Origin: Bacteroidota bacterium
GTDB taxonomy: Bacteria > Bacteroidota > Bacteroidia > Flavobacteriales_F > PHOS-HE28
Length of the DNA stretch: 8,812 nucleotides
Reading direction: 5' to 3'
Assembly: GCA_963169595.1 (NCBI GenBank)
Contig: CAUJFM010000385.1
Span: forward strand, 1-8,812
Shown: in pieces, positions 1 to 6,754 of the stretch
How positions within the stretch are numbered: the stretch's first letter is position 1
Layout: each line of letters starts with the position of its first letter
Notes under the pieces: generated by a model
Database searches by the model: none
Seen by the model: the letters and a program-made list of their open reading frames with translations, nothing else
Told to the model about the DNA's origin: nothing
Translations under genes and position numbers: made by a program

Positions 1-1644
1 GCGCAGGTGCTGTGCGATGGTGAAAGCACGGTGCTGGACGCCACCAACCCGGGAGCCACCTACCTCTGGAGCACAGGCGCCACCACCGCGACCATTACGA
101 CGGCCAGCACGGGCACCTACAGCGTAACCGTGGACCTGAACGGCTGCACCGCCACCGACCAGGTGAACATCACGGTGCTGACGCCCACATCGGTGGACCT
201 CGGTCCTGACCAGACCTTGTGTGCGGGCAATAGCACCACCTTCAATGCCACCACGCCCGGCGCCACCTACCTATGGAGCACCGGGGCTACCACCCCCACC
301 CTGTCCACCGGCACGGCGGGCACCTACTGGGTGCAGGTGTCGCAGAGCGGCTGTGCGGTGAGCGACACGGTGGTGGTGAGCGTGAGCGATCCGGGCACCA
401 TCGAGCTGGGCCCGGCGATCACCGCCTGCGATGGCAGCACGGTGACCCTCGATGCCACCCTGCCCGGCGCCTCCTACGCCTGGAGCACCGGGGCTAGCAC
501 CGCCACCATCACAGTGGCCACCAGCGGCATCTACAGCGTGGCGGCGGTGGTCGATGGCTGTCCGGTGACCGATGCCGTGGAGGTGACCTTCAACGCCATC
601 CCCAGCGTGGACCTCGGCGCCGACCAGTCCATCTGCCCGGGGGCCTCGGCCTTCTTCGATGCCACCACGCCCGGTGCCACCTACCTGTGGCACGATGGCA
701 GCACACAACCCACCTACACCTCCAGCAACCCGGGCGCGGTGTCCGTAACAGTGACCGTGGCCGGCTGCTCCGGCTCCGACGGAGCCGCCATCATCGACCT
801 GCCCGCTCCGCTCGCGGACCTCGGTCCGGACCTGACCATCTGCAGCGGTGATGTGGTGACGCTGGACGTGACGCAAACGGGTGCCACCTACCTCTGGACC
901 GATGGCCTCACCACGGGAAGCCGCACGGTGGGCGCGGCCGGCACCTACAGCGTGACGGTAGACCTCAACGGCTGCACGGCCAGCGATGCCATCACCATCA
1001 CCGTCACGGACCTTTCGGCCATCGACCTCGGCGATGATGTGCGCCTGTGCCCGGGCACCTCGGTGACCCTGACCGCTTCCGCACCGGGCGCCACCACCAC
1101 CTGGAGCACCGGCGCCACCACACCGAGCATCACCGTTTCCACGGCGGGCAACTACAGCGCCACCGTGCAGAACGGCAACTGCGTGGTGACCGATGTGGTG
1201 AACGTGAGCATCGTTCCTCTTGTGCAACCGGAGCTTGGTCCGGACCGCACGGCCTGCGATGGCGACACCATCGTGCTCAGCGTGGCCGCCGGTGGTGCGC
1301 AAGTGCTGTGGAACACGGGGGCGGTGACGCCCGACCTCGCAGTGACCAACGACGGCCTCTACAGCGTGACGCTGACCCTGGAGGGCTGCACCGCGACCGA
1401 TGCGGTGCGCTTCACCTTCCTCACCACCGAGCCTGAGGTTGACCTGGGGGCGGACCGCATCCTGTGCCCGGGCGAGACGGTGCTGTTGGACGGCCGCATC
1501 CTGGGCGACTACAACTGGAGCACCGGCTCGGAGAACGATCGCATTACGGTGACCCAGCCCGGCACCTACAGCGTCACGGTGACCACGCCCTGCGGCGTGG
1601 CCATGGACACGGTGCTCATCGCCGAAGGCGACTGCGGTCCGCTG
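1..1644 (+). repeat. Tandem array of eight ~207-bp coding units (69 aa each)
   Basis: Units begin at 193, 400, 607, 814, 1021, 1228 and 1438, each with a VDLG, IELG, ADLG, IDLG or PELG motif. The partial first unit covers 1-192. Every complete unit is exactly 207 bp except the sixth (1228-1437, 210 bp). The units are related but clearly diverged, with recurrent pieces such as PGATYLWSTGA and GTYSVTV. This is a protein-level repeat under structural constraint rather than a recent DNA expansion. It probably continues upstream of the window. Confidence 0.92.
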
Positions 1645-1923
1645 GTGCATGTGCCGAACACCTTCACCCCCAACAACGACGGCTTCAACGACGTCTTCCT
1701 GGTGGTGATCGACGGGCCCGTGCTGAACTACTCGCTGGACATCTTCAATCGCTGGGGTGAGCGCATCTTCACGTCCACCACACCGGGCGAGGCGTGGGAC
1801 GGCACCTCCGAGGGCACGGCCGCGCAGGATGGCGTGTATGTCTACAAGCTCCGTTGGCGCGCCGTGGGCGACCGGGGTGTGGCCGCCGATGAACGCATCG
1901 GCCACGTGACGCTGATGCGTTAA
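1..1923 (+). CDS. Secreted repeat protein with type IX (type B, CHU_C) sorting domain, 5'-truncated by the window
   Basis: Open from base 1 to the TAA at 1921-1923. The GTG at 7 is an internal codon, so the true start lies upstream of the window. The visible 640 residues comprise eight tandem units of about 69 residues (the first lacks five residues), then a C-terminal domain of about 92 residues from base 1645. That domain opens with VPNTFTPNNDGFNDVF and contains IFNRWGERIF, EAWDGT and DGVYVYKLRW, hallmarks of the gliding-motility-associated C-terminal family (CHU_C/TIGR04131). In Bacteroidota this family directs export by the type IX secretion system and surface attachment or release. Each unit shows a DLG start, a Cys at unit position 10, a central W, a TYSVTV-type strand and a second Cys near position 54, consistent with an Ig-like beta sandwich that might carry a disulfide. 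The likely role is a surface adhesin or matrix protein, inferred from architecture; no enzymatic domain is visible. No PorP/SprF-like partner lies downstream. Confidence 0.9.
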   Translation, partial: AQVLCDGESTVLDATNPGATYLWSTGATTATITTASTGTYSVTVDLNGCTATDQVNITVLTPTSVDLGPDQTLCAGNSTTFNATTPGATYLWSTGATTPTLSTGTAGTYWVQVSQSGCAVSDTVVVSVSDPGTIELGPAITACDGSTVTLDATLPGASYAWSTGASTATITVATSGIYSVAAVVDGCPVTDAVEVTFNAIPSVDLGADQSICPGASAFFDATTPGATYLWHDGSTQPTYTSSNPGAVSVTVTVAGCSGSDGAAIIDLPAPLADLGPDLTICSGDVVTLDVTQTGATYLWTDGLTTGSRTVGAAGTYSVTVDLNGCTASDAITITVTDLSAIDLGDDVRLCPGTSVTLTASAPGATTTWSTGATTPSITVSTAGNYSATVQNGNCVVTDVVNVSIVPLVQPELGPDRTACDGDTIVLSVAAGGAQVLWNTGAVTPDLAVTNDGLYSVTLTLEGCTATDAVRFTFLTTEPEVDLGADRILCPGETVLLDGRILGDYNWSTGSENDRITVTQPGTYSVTVTTPCGVAMDTVLIAEGDCGPLVHVPNTFTPNNDGFNDVFLVVIDGPVLNYSLDIFNRWGERIFTSTTPGEAWDGTSEGTAAQDGVYVYKLRWRAVGDRGVAADERIGHVTLMR

Positions 1924-2003
1924 GGCTGCTCGAAGCCTTCTTCTTTCCAGAGGTATCGCCCATCCGAGAGTCGGTTGCAGGCGGATCGATCATTGCGCTC
2001 CAC
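1920..2003 (-). pseudogene. Relic of the 3' end of a WG-repeat gene paralogue (last 27 codons plus stop)
   Basis: Read on the minus strand, 2003 down to 1923 encodes 27 residues ending RLSDGRYLWKEEGFEQP, followed by TAA at 1922-1920. The complete WG-repeat gene at 2125-4257 ends with the same 17 residues and a TAG. Thirteen codons differ between the two tails. Nine changes are synonymous, and the four amino-acid changes (E/D, F/S, Y/C, I/N) all lie in the first ten codons. Recognisable similarity stops beyond base 2003. The relic abuts the stop of the upstream convergent adhesin gene and overlaps it by the shared TAA/TTA bases. It has no credible start of its own: the minus-strand ORF containing it begins inside the neighbouring copy. 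The most likely reading is the remnant of a once-functional paralogue or tandem duplicate. Confidence 0.75.
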
Positions 2004-2208
2004 TTGGGGGTGGCCCGACCCCGAAGGGGTCACAGAAATTAGAGGAGCGTCGTTATGGTTTGAACGACCCCGGAGGGGTCGCAGAGGTCGTTTACGCACC
2101 GCGTATCCGGCTAGGACGGAGGGCCTACGGCTGCTCGAAGCCCTCTTCCTTCCAGAGGTACCGCCCATCTGACAGGCGGATGTAGGCGAAGCGCTCGTTG
2201 CGCTCCAC
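1924..2208. repeat. Pair of 80-nt imperfect direct repeats, 205 bp apart
   Basis: Copy 1 is 1924-2003 and copy 2 is 2129-2208. They align without gaps with 12 mismatches in 80 (85% identity by hand count), starting GGCTGCTCGA and ending TGCGCTCCAC. Copy 2 is the 3' coding end of the WG-repeat gene; copy 1 is extragenic. The 125 bp between them carries two GC-rich palindromes. Confidence 0.9.
2017..2081. repeat. Two near-identical GC-rich palindromes (REP-like or bidirectional terminator candidates)
   Basis: GACCCCGAAGGGGTC lies at 2017-2031 and GACCCCGGAGGGGTC at 2066-2080, 49 bp apart. Each can form a 6-bp GC-rich stem with a 3-nt loop, and the second is flanked by an extra C-G pair. Both are followed by a conserved RCAG, giving the shared motif CGACCCCGRAGGGGTCRCAG. 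A further inverted pair, GTCGTT (2049-2054) and AACGAC (2063-2068), overlaps the second palindrome and could form an alternative hairpin. The region lies between convergent genes. No T-tract follows on either strand, so simple intrinsic termination is not well supported. A dispersed intergenic repeat family is an alternative. Confidence 0.6.
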
Positions 2209-4257
2209 CCGGGCGATGGCGGCGGAGATCAGCTGCACCTTGTCAAAGGCCAGCGGAAGCTTCTCCGCTCCGCGCAGGTCCAACAGCCCGGTGCCCGTGG
2301 CCGTCGTGGCTACCAAATAACCTCTGTCGACCTCGTTGAGCGCAGTGTAGCGCAGAGGGACCACCTCCTTGCCGGTGCTGTCGATGGCACCGAAGAGGTC
2401 GCCCGTCTTCACCCGGGCCAGCCCGTGCTGCATGGGCCAGGCCTGCTCATAGCGCTCGGCCACCACCACCTCGCCGCGGCGGTCCACGAAGCCCCATTTG
2501 GCCTTGCGCCGCACCGGGATCAGTCGCCCGGTGGCGGCACCGATGTCGGCATACTGGCAGGGCAGCAGGCGTGCATTGTTCCGGTCGATGAGGCAGCGCT
2601 TGCCATTGAAGGCCACCTTGGCCGTGCCTTGGGTGAAGTCGCCCCAGGAGGCCACATCGGCCGCGGCCTCGTAGTCGGTGGCCACCGCCGGGCGGCCGTC
2701 CATGCGCACATAGCCGGCCTTGCCACCCTTCACCACCAGTGCCAGGCTGTCGCGGAAAGCGCCCACGTGGTCGTACTCCAACGGCAGCAGCACATCCCCG
2801 AACGGACCGATGACGCCCATGCGACCATCCTTCCGTACGCGGGACACGGCGAGCTCGAAGCCCTCGATCCACTCGTATTGCGGCGGCACGATCACGTTGC
2901 CCTTGGCGTCGATCACTCCATAGCCTTCCGGCGTTTCCACCACGGCCAGTCCGTTGTGGAAGGTGCCTGCGGACGAGTAGGCGAAGGGGATCACCTCCTC
3001 ACCCCGCGCATTGATGTAGCCGTAGCGACCGTCCTTGGCGGCATAGGCCAGGCCGCCGGAGAACTCGCCCACATCGCCGAACACCAGGGGCACCACCAGG
3101 TCGCCGTTGCGGTCCACCGCACCGAAGCGGCCGTTGCGCTCCACGGTGCTGGTGCCTTCCACGGCGTCCTGCACATCCTCATAGACCAGGTCCACCACCA
3201 CGCGTCCGCTGCGGTTGATGGTGCCCACCAGTCCCTCGCGGCTCACCAGGGCCTGCGCACCTTCAAAGGGCTCCACCCAATCGTACTCGGCCTTGATGCG
3301 TTCCACACCGGCATCATCGATGAAGCCCCATTTGCCTTCGCGGCGGAAGGGCAGCAGCTGCATGCTGGCCGTGCGGTAGTCCTCCACCAGTTCCTCCACG
3401 TAGGGGTACTCGGGGTATTCCTGCAGGAAGCGGGTGATGGTGCCCACGCTGAGGTCGCGGGTGTAGGCCTCGTAGATGCTGCGCCAGGCGCTCTCCACGT
3501 TCCGGTTGCGCGGATGGTCGGCAATGAACTTCCGGTACTCCTGGATCGTTCTTCCCGGCGTGCTCAGCCGGAACACCTCATCCTCGGCCTGCCGCACATA
3601 AGGACTTTCCGGATGCTGCTGGATGAACGCCAGGAAGGACGCCACGCTGCCATCGGCGGTGGCCTCGCTGTAGAGCGCCTGTTGGTAGCGCGTGCGGGCC
3701 TCATAGACCTCGCGGGCCATGGGGTAGCGCTCCAGGAAGGCGTGGTAGGCCGCCGCGGTGTTCGCGGTGCGGGCCGCCTCGAAGGCCAGGTGGTCGCGCA
3801 CGAGCACGGCATCGGCCTGCTGCGGTGCACCGACATAGGCCTGCAGGAAGCGGTCATAGGCCTCGATGTTGTGCTGACCCTTGGCCACCTGCCAGGCGAG
3901 GTCGTACACATGACGCTTCTGCCCTTCGATGGCGGCATGGTCCACGCCGAAGCGTGCGATGTAGGCGCGCTCCTTGTCCCGGGCCACGGTGAAGGCCGCA
4001 TCGGCACGCAGGATGTGCGCGTAGGCCGAATCAATGTGGAAGAAGGGGTTGTTGGCGCGGCCGGTGATGACGCTGAGGCCGTACCAACCCGCGGCCGGAT
4101 GCTGCTTCAGCGACTTGGTGAACAGCGCCCTGGCCTTGAAGTAGTCATGGACCTCGAGGGCCTCGAAGGCCTTGTCGAGGTTGCCGGCGCGGGCCGGGAC
4201 CTCCGAAAGAAGAACAAGCAGGGCGAAGCTGAGGACGCGGGCCGGGACGTTGACCAT
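2125..4257 (-). CDS. Secreted WG-repeat protein with TPR-like N-terminal half
   Basis: This 710-residue protein starts at ATG 4257. An in-frame TGA lies two codons upstream, so this is the first possible ATG. Residues 1-24 form a signal peptide with a hydrophobic core (LSFALLVLLS) and a plausible PARA/G cleavage site, predicting a periplasmic or outer-membrane location. Residues about 30-300 are helical and hold about five units of roughly 35 residues with an FLxxYP/FIxxHP motif (near 137, 173, 208, 244 and 277), resembling TPR or BamD-like repeats. Residues about 305-700 hold roughly twelve WG-type units with the pattern GKWGFID..G..V.P..Y..V..F..G. The units near 304 and 584 are canonical (KWGFID/KWGFVD), while those near 545 and 650-700 are degenerate. 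WG-repeat proteins are widespread in Bacteroidota and mostly uncharacterised, so a scaffolding or binding role is only inferred. It is divergent from the RND transporter gene. Its 3' end has been duplicated just downstream. Confidence 0.88.
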   Translation of the reverse strand: MVNVPARVLSFALLVLLSEVPARAGNLDKAFEALEVHDYFKARALFTKSLKQHPAAGWYGLSVITGRANNPFFHIDSAYAHILRADAAFTVARDKERAYIARFGVDHAAIEGQKRHVYDLAWQVAKGQHNIEAYDRFLQAYVGAPQQADAVLVRDHLAFEAARTANTAAAYHAFLERYPMAREVYEARTRYQQALYSEATADGSVASFLAFIQQHPESPYVRQAEDEVFRLSTPGRTIQEYRKFIADHPRNRNVESAWRSIYEAYTRDLSVGTITRFLQEYPEYPYVEELVEDYRTASMQLLPFRREGKWGFIDDAGVERIKAEYDWVEPFEGAQALVSREGLVGTINRSGRVVVDLVYEDVQDAVEGTSTVERNGRFGAVDRNGDLVVPLVFGDVGEFSGGLAYAAKDGRYGYINARGEEVIPFAYSSAGTFHNGLAVVETPEGYGVIDAKGNVIVPPQYEWIEGFELAVSRVRKDGRMGVIGPFGDVLLPLEYDHVGAFRDSLALVVKGGKAGYVRMDGRPAVATDYEAAADVASWGDFTQGTAKVAFNGKRCLIDRNNARLLPCQYADIGAATGRLIPVRRKAKWGFVDRRGEVVVAERYEQAWPMQHGLARVKTGDLFGAIDSTGKEVVPLRYTALNEVDRGYLVATTATGTGLLDLRGAEKLPLAFDKVQLISAAIARVERNERFAYIRLSDGRYLWKEEGFEQP

Positions 4258-4264
4258 CAGCGGT

Positions 4265-4272
4265 CAAAGTTA
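4265..4272 (-). promoter_or_regulatory. -7 box of the WG-repeat gene (TAACTTTG)
   Basis: On the minus strand this reads TAACTTTG, a full match to the Bacteroidota -7 consensus TAnnTTTG. It ends only 7 nt before the ATG at 4257, so transcription would begin at or next to the start codon. No clear TTG -33 element is seen 17-23 nt upstream, which lowers confidence. Confidence 0.5.
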
Positions 4273-4296
4273 GCCCGGTCCATCACGGGCATGCCC

Positions 4297-4304
4297 CACC
4301 TTTG
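4297..4304 (+). promoter_or_regulatory. Candidate -7 box of the RND transporter gene (CACCTTTG)
   Basis: CACCTTTG matches TAnnTTTG at all fixed positions but the first. It is followed by CCGCC, giving the 10-mer CTTTGCCGCC that also forms the trmD promoter. The ATG at 4332 lies 27 nt downstream, a reasonable leader length. The -33 element is weak or absent. Confidence 0.4.
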
Positions 4305-4331
4305 CCGCCACGCATCGACCGCACCTTGTTG

Positions 4332-6623
4332 ATGGAAGCACGCATCCAACGCCTCGAGCGGCTGCTGACGCCGCGCAACGCCCGCATCACGCTGATGGTG
4401 CTGGGCGTGGTGTCCGTGCTCTTCGCCATCGCGCTCCGCAACGTGCGGCTCGACTACGACTTCGAGAAGTTCTTCCCGAACGACGACCCCGAGCGCGACC
4501 GCTACATGGCCTTCCGCGAGCGGTTCGGCTACGACAACGACTTCCTGATGATCGGCATCGAGCGTGCCGAGGGCGTGCTGGACCCTGCGCTGCTCACTCA
4601 AGTGGACAGCCTGGCCGGTCACTTGGAACGCCTGCCCTTGGTACAGTTGGTGCTCACTCCCACACGCCTCAGCGAGCCCATCATCACCCCGGTGGGCGTG
4701 TTCGAGGTGCCGTGGCTGCGCTACACGAACGATACGTTGCTCGCCCTTGACTCCGCCCGCATCTGGAACGACCCGGGGGTGCGGGAGCCCTTCTTCACCG
4801 ACGATGGCCGGGCGATGCTGGTGGTGATGAACGCCCAGCCCGGTCTGTCGAAGGCCAGGTGCGACACCCTGCTGGCGGACGTGCGTGCCGCGCTTGCTGC
4901 CACCGGCCTGGAGGATGCACGCCTCGTGGGCCGCATCGTGGGACAGGACCATTACATCCACACCATGGTGCGGGAGACGGTGCTCTTCCTCACCGCCGCC
5001 ATCCTGCTACTCGCCGTGTTCCTGTGGATCGGGTTCCGCAGCGTGGGTGGTGTGGTGGTGCCCATCGCCGTGGTGGGCCTGGCCATCCTGTGGCAGGTGG
5101 GCTTCATGACGGCACTCGGCAAGCCGCTGGGCATCCTCACCATGCTGCTGCCCACGATCCTGTTCGTGGTGGGCATGAGCGATGTGGTGCATATCCTGGA
5201 GTGCTTCCTGGAGGAGATCCGCAACGGCGTGCCGCGCACCCGGGCCATCGCCGTGACCTATCACGAAGTGGGGCTGCCCACCTTCCTCACGGCCGTGACC
5301 AGCGGCATCGGCTTCGCCACCCTGGGCACGGCCAGCATCCCGCCGCTGCAGGAGTTCGGGCTCTACACGGCCTTGGGGGTGCTGCTCACCTTCATCCTGG
5401 CCTTCACCCTCCTCCCCGCGCTGTTGGTGCTCATCGATCCGCTGAAGCTCCTGCCCAACGCGCGCCAGGCCTCCCACTGGGACAGCCGCCTGCCCGACCT
5501 GTTCCGGTGGACGATACGGAACCGGCGTGCGCTGCTCCTCGGCTTCGGGCTCATCACCGTGGTCGGCATCGTGGGGGCCAACCGCATCCGCGTGAACAAC
5601 TTCCTGCTGGAAGACCTTCCCGCCAACGACCCCTTGAAACAGGGCTTCACCTGGTTCGAGGACCGCTTTGGCGGTGTGCGCCCCTTCGAGCTGGAGATCA
5701 CCGTGACGGACAGCACGCGCACTGTGTGGGACCTGGACGTGCTGCAGCAGGTGGAACTGGTGCAGAACTACCTGGACACCGCCTACCGCGTGGACGCGAT
5801 CGTGTCGCCGGTGACACTGATGGCCTCGCTCAACAAAGCCTACAATGGCGGCGACATCACCTACCGCCGGCTGCCTGACGAACCGGAGGAGGCCGCGCGC
5901 ATGGCCAAACGCGCCCGTGTGTTCGGGGGGCAGTACATCGGCGGCATCGTGAGCGAGAATGGGCGCACGGCGCGCCTCACCGGCCGCATGCGGGATGAGG
6001 GTGGCTTTGTGCACGGCCAGCGCAATGCGGCGCTGGAGGCCTTCATCCAGGCCCGGACGGACGGCGCGGTGGTGCGCTTCCAGCAGACCGGCATGGCCTA
6101 CCTGATCGACCACAACAACGCCACCCTGAGCACTCAGTTGATGCGTGGCATGGGGCTGGCCGTGGCCCTCACCGCGCTGATCATGTGGTGGTTCTTTCGC
6201 AACTGGCGCATGGTGCTCGTGGCCCTGCTGCCCAACCTGGTGCCGCTGCTCTTCATCGCCGGTGTGATGGGCTTCGCGGGCATCGACCTGAAGGTGAGCA
6301 CCGCCATCATCTTCTCCATCAGCTTCGGCATCGCCGAGGACGACACCATCCACATGCTGGCCGCCCTCCGTCAGCACCTTCGCTCGGGTCTTACCCCGGC
6401 CTATGCGCTGAAACGCACCTACCTGCGCACCGGCAAGGCCGTCACCGTCACCAGCCTGATGCTGCTCTCCGGCTTCGTGCTGCTGGTGTTCAGCGACTTC
6501 GCCAGCATCCACTACATGGGCTTGCTGGTGACCCTGACGCTGGCCTTCGCCTTCGTGGCGGAACTGCTGCTGCTGCCGGCACTGGTCGTCGCCCTGCTGC
6601 CCCGGCGGTCAAGTGGCTCCTGA
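4332..6623 (+). CDS. RND superfamily (MMPL/SSD-like) membrane transporter
   Basis: A 763-residue protein with the two-fold RND layout. TM1 is at about 19-38, with a large periplasmic loop at about 39-216. TM2-TM6 lie at about 217-368 and TM7 at about 400-416. A second periplasmic loop spans about 417-603, and TM8-TM12 lie at about 604-756. TM4 ends in GMSDVVHIL (D284, H287) and TM10 in GIAEDDTIHML (D671, D672, H675). These charged residues match the proton-relay positions of MMPL/RND exporters, so proton-driven export across the inner membrane is the expected role. The substrate (lipid, hopanoid-like molecule or drug) cannot be read from sequence. The length suits single-gene MMPL-type exporters and is shorter than AcrB-type pumps of about 1,000 residues. 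ATG 4332 is preferred over the in-frame TTG at 4302, which lies inside the -7 promoter box. No membrane-fusion protein or outer-membrane factor gene is adjacent. Confidence 0.9.
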   Translation: MEARIQRLERLLTPRNARITLMVLGVVSVLFAIALRNVRLDYDFEKFFPNDDPERDRYMAFRERFGYDNDFLMIGIERAEGVLDPALLTQVDSLAGHLERLPLVQLVLTPTRLSEPIITPVGVFEVPWLRYTNDTLLALDSARIWNDPGVREPFFTDDGRAMLVVMNAQPGLSKARCDTLLADVRAALAATGLEDARLVGRIVGQDHYIHTMVRETVLFLTAAILLLAVFLWIGFRSVGGVVVPIAVVGLAILWQVGFMTALGKPLGILTMLLPTILFVVGMSDVVHILECFLEEIRNGVPRTRAIAVTYHEVGLPTFLTAVTSGIGFATLGTASIPPLQEFGLYTALGVLLTFILAFTLLPALLVLIDPLKLLPNARQASHWDSRLPDLFRWTIRNRRALLLGFGLITVVGIVGANRIRVNNFLLEDLPANDPLKQGFTWFEDRFGGVRPFELEITVTDSTRTVWDLDVLQQVELVQNYLDTAYRVDAIVSPVTLMASLNKAYNGGDITYRRLPDEPEEAARMAKRARVFGGQYIGGIVSENGRTARLTGRMRDEGGFVHGQRNAALEAFIQARTDGAVVRFQQTGMAYLIDHNNATLSTQLMRGMGLAVALTALIMWWFFRNWRMVLVALLPNLVPLLFIAGVMGFAGIDLKVSTAIIFSISFGIAEDDTIHMLAALRQHLRSGLTPAYALKRTYLRTGKAVTVTSLMLLSGFVLLVFSDFASIHYMGLLVTLTLAFAFVAELLLLPALVVALLPRRSSGS

Positions 6624-6653
6624 GCGCCTTCTCCGCGATCCCGGTAGCGCATC

Positions 6654-6732
6654 GTTGGCCCTGTACCGCTTCTCACTCCTCGGAAAGGGAGGGGCCAACA
6701 ACGAACGAGGCGGCCCCATGGGACCGCCTCGT
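6654..6732. terminator. Two inverted repeats between convergent genes, possible bidirectional terminator
   Basis: The 131-bp gap between the RND gene and the convergent TPR-like gene holds two inverted repeats. One is an 8-bp pair GTTGGCCC (6654-6661) and GGGCCAAC (6692-6699) with a 30-nt loop. The other is a 9-bp stem ACGAGGCGG (6705-6713) and CCGCCTCGT (6724-6732) whose interior CCC-AT-GGG can pair partly. The second stem is strong and well placed for minus-strand termination. Neither strand shows a clear U-run, so this is a hairpin-only candidate. Confidence 0.5.
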
Positions 6733-6754
6733 CAAGAGCCTTGATGTCAGCGAC

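Noticed and set aside
1..1644. CRISPR or satellite-like tandem repeat
   Set aside because: The 207-bp periodicity is in frame, diverged and coding; there are no short identical repeats with unique spacers.
271..1905. Long minus-strand open frame (544 codons) opposite the adhesin gene
   Set aside because: His/Gly/Ala/Arg-rich translation with no motif. It mirrors the repeat array and is open because of high GC and codon bias; the plus-strand frame has clear domains.
1920..2168. 82-codon minus-strand ORF containing the duplicated tail as a real small gene
   Set aside because: Its start lies inside copy 2 in a different frame from the WG gene. Its first 50 residues are Arg/Ser-rich with no motif, so only the tail is meaningful, as a relic.
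4302..4331. Upstream TTG start for the RND gene (ten extra residues)
   Set aside because: The TTG is part of the CACCTTTG promoter box, so it would not be in the mRNA. ATG 4332 gives a normal N-terminus.
2425..4332. Plus-strand open frame (635 codons) opposite the WG-repeat gene
   Set aside because: Low-complexity His/Gly/Val translation and no family resemblance. The minus strand has a signal peptide and WG units, so this is an antisense shadow.
5007..6512. Minus-strand open frame (501 codons) opposite the RND gene
   Set aside because: Composition typical of antisense shadows in GC-rich DNA, while the plus strand encodes a full 12-TM transporter.
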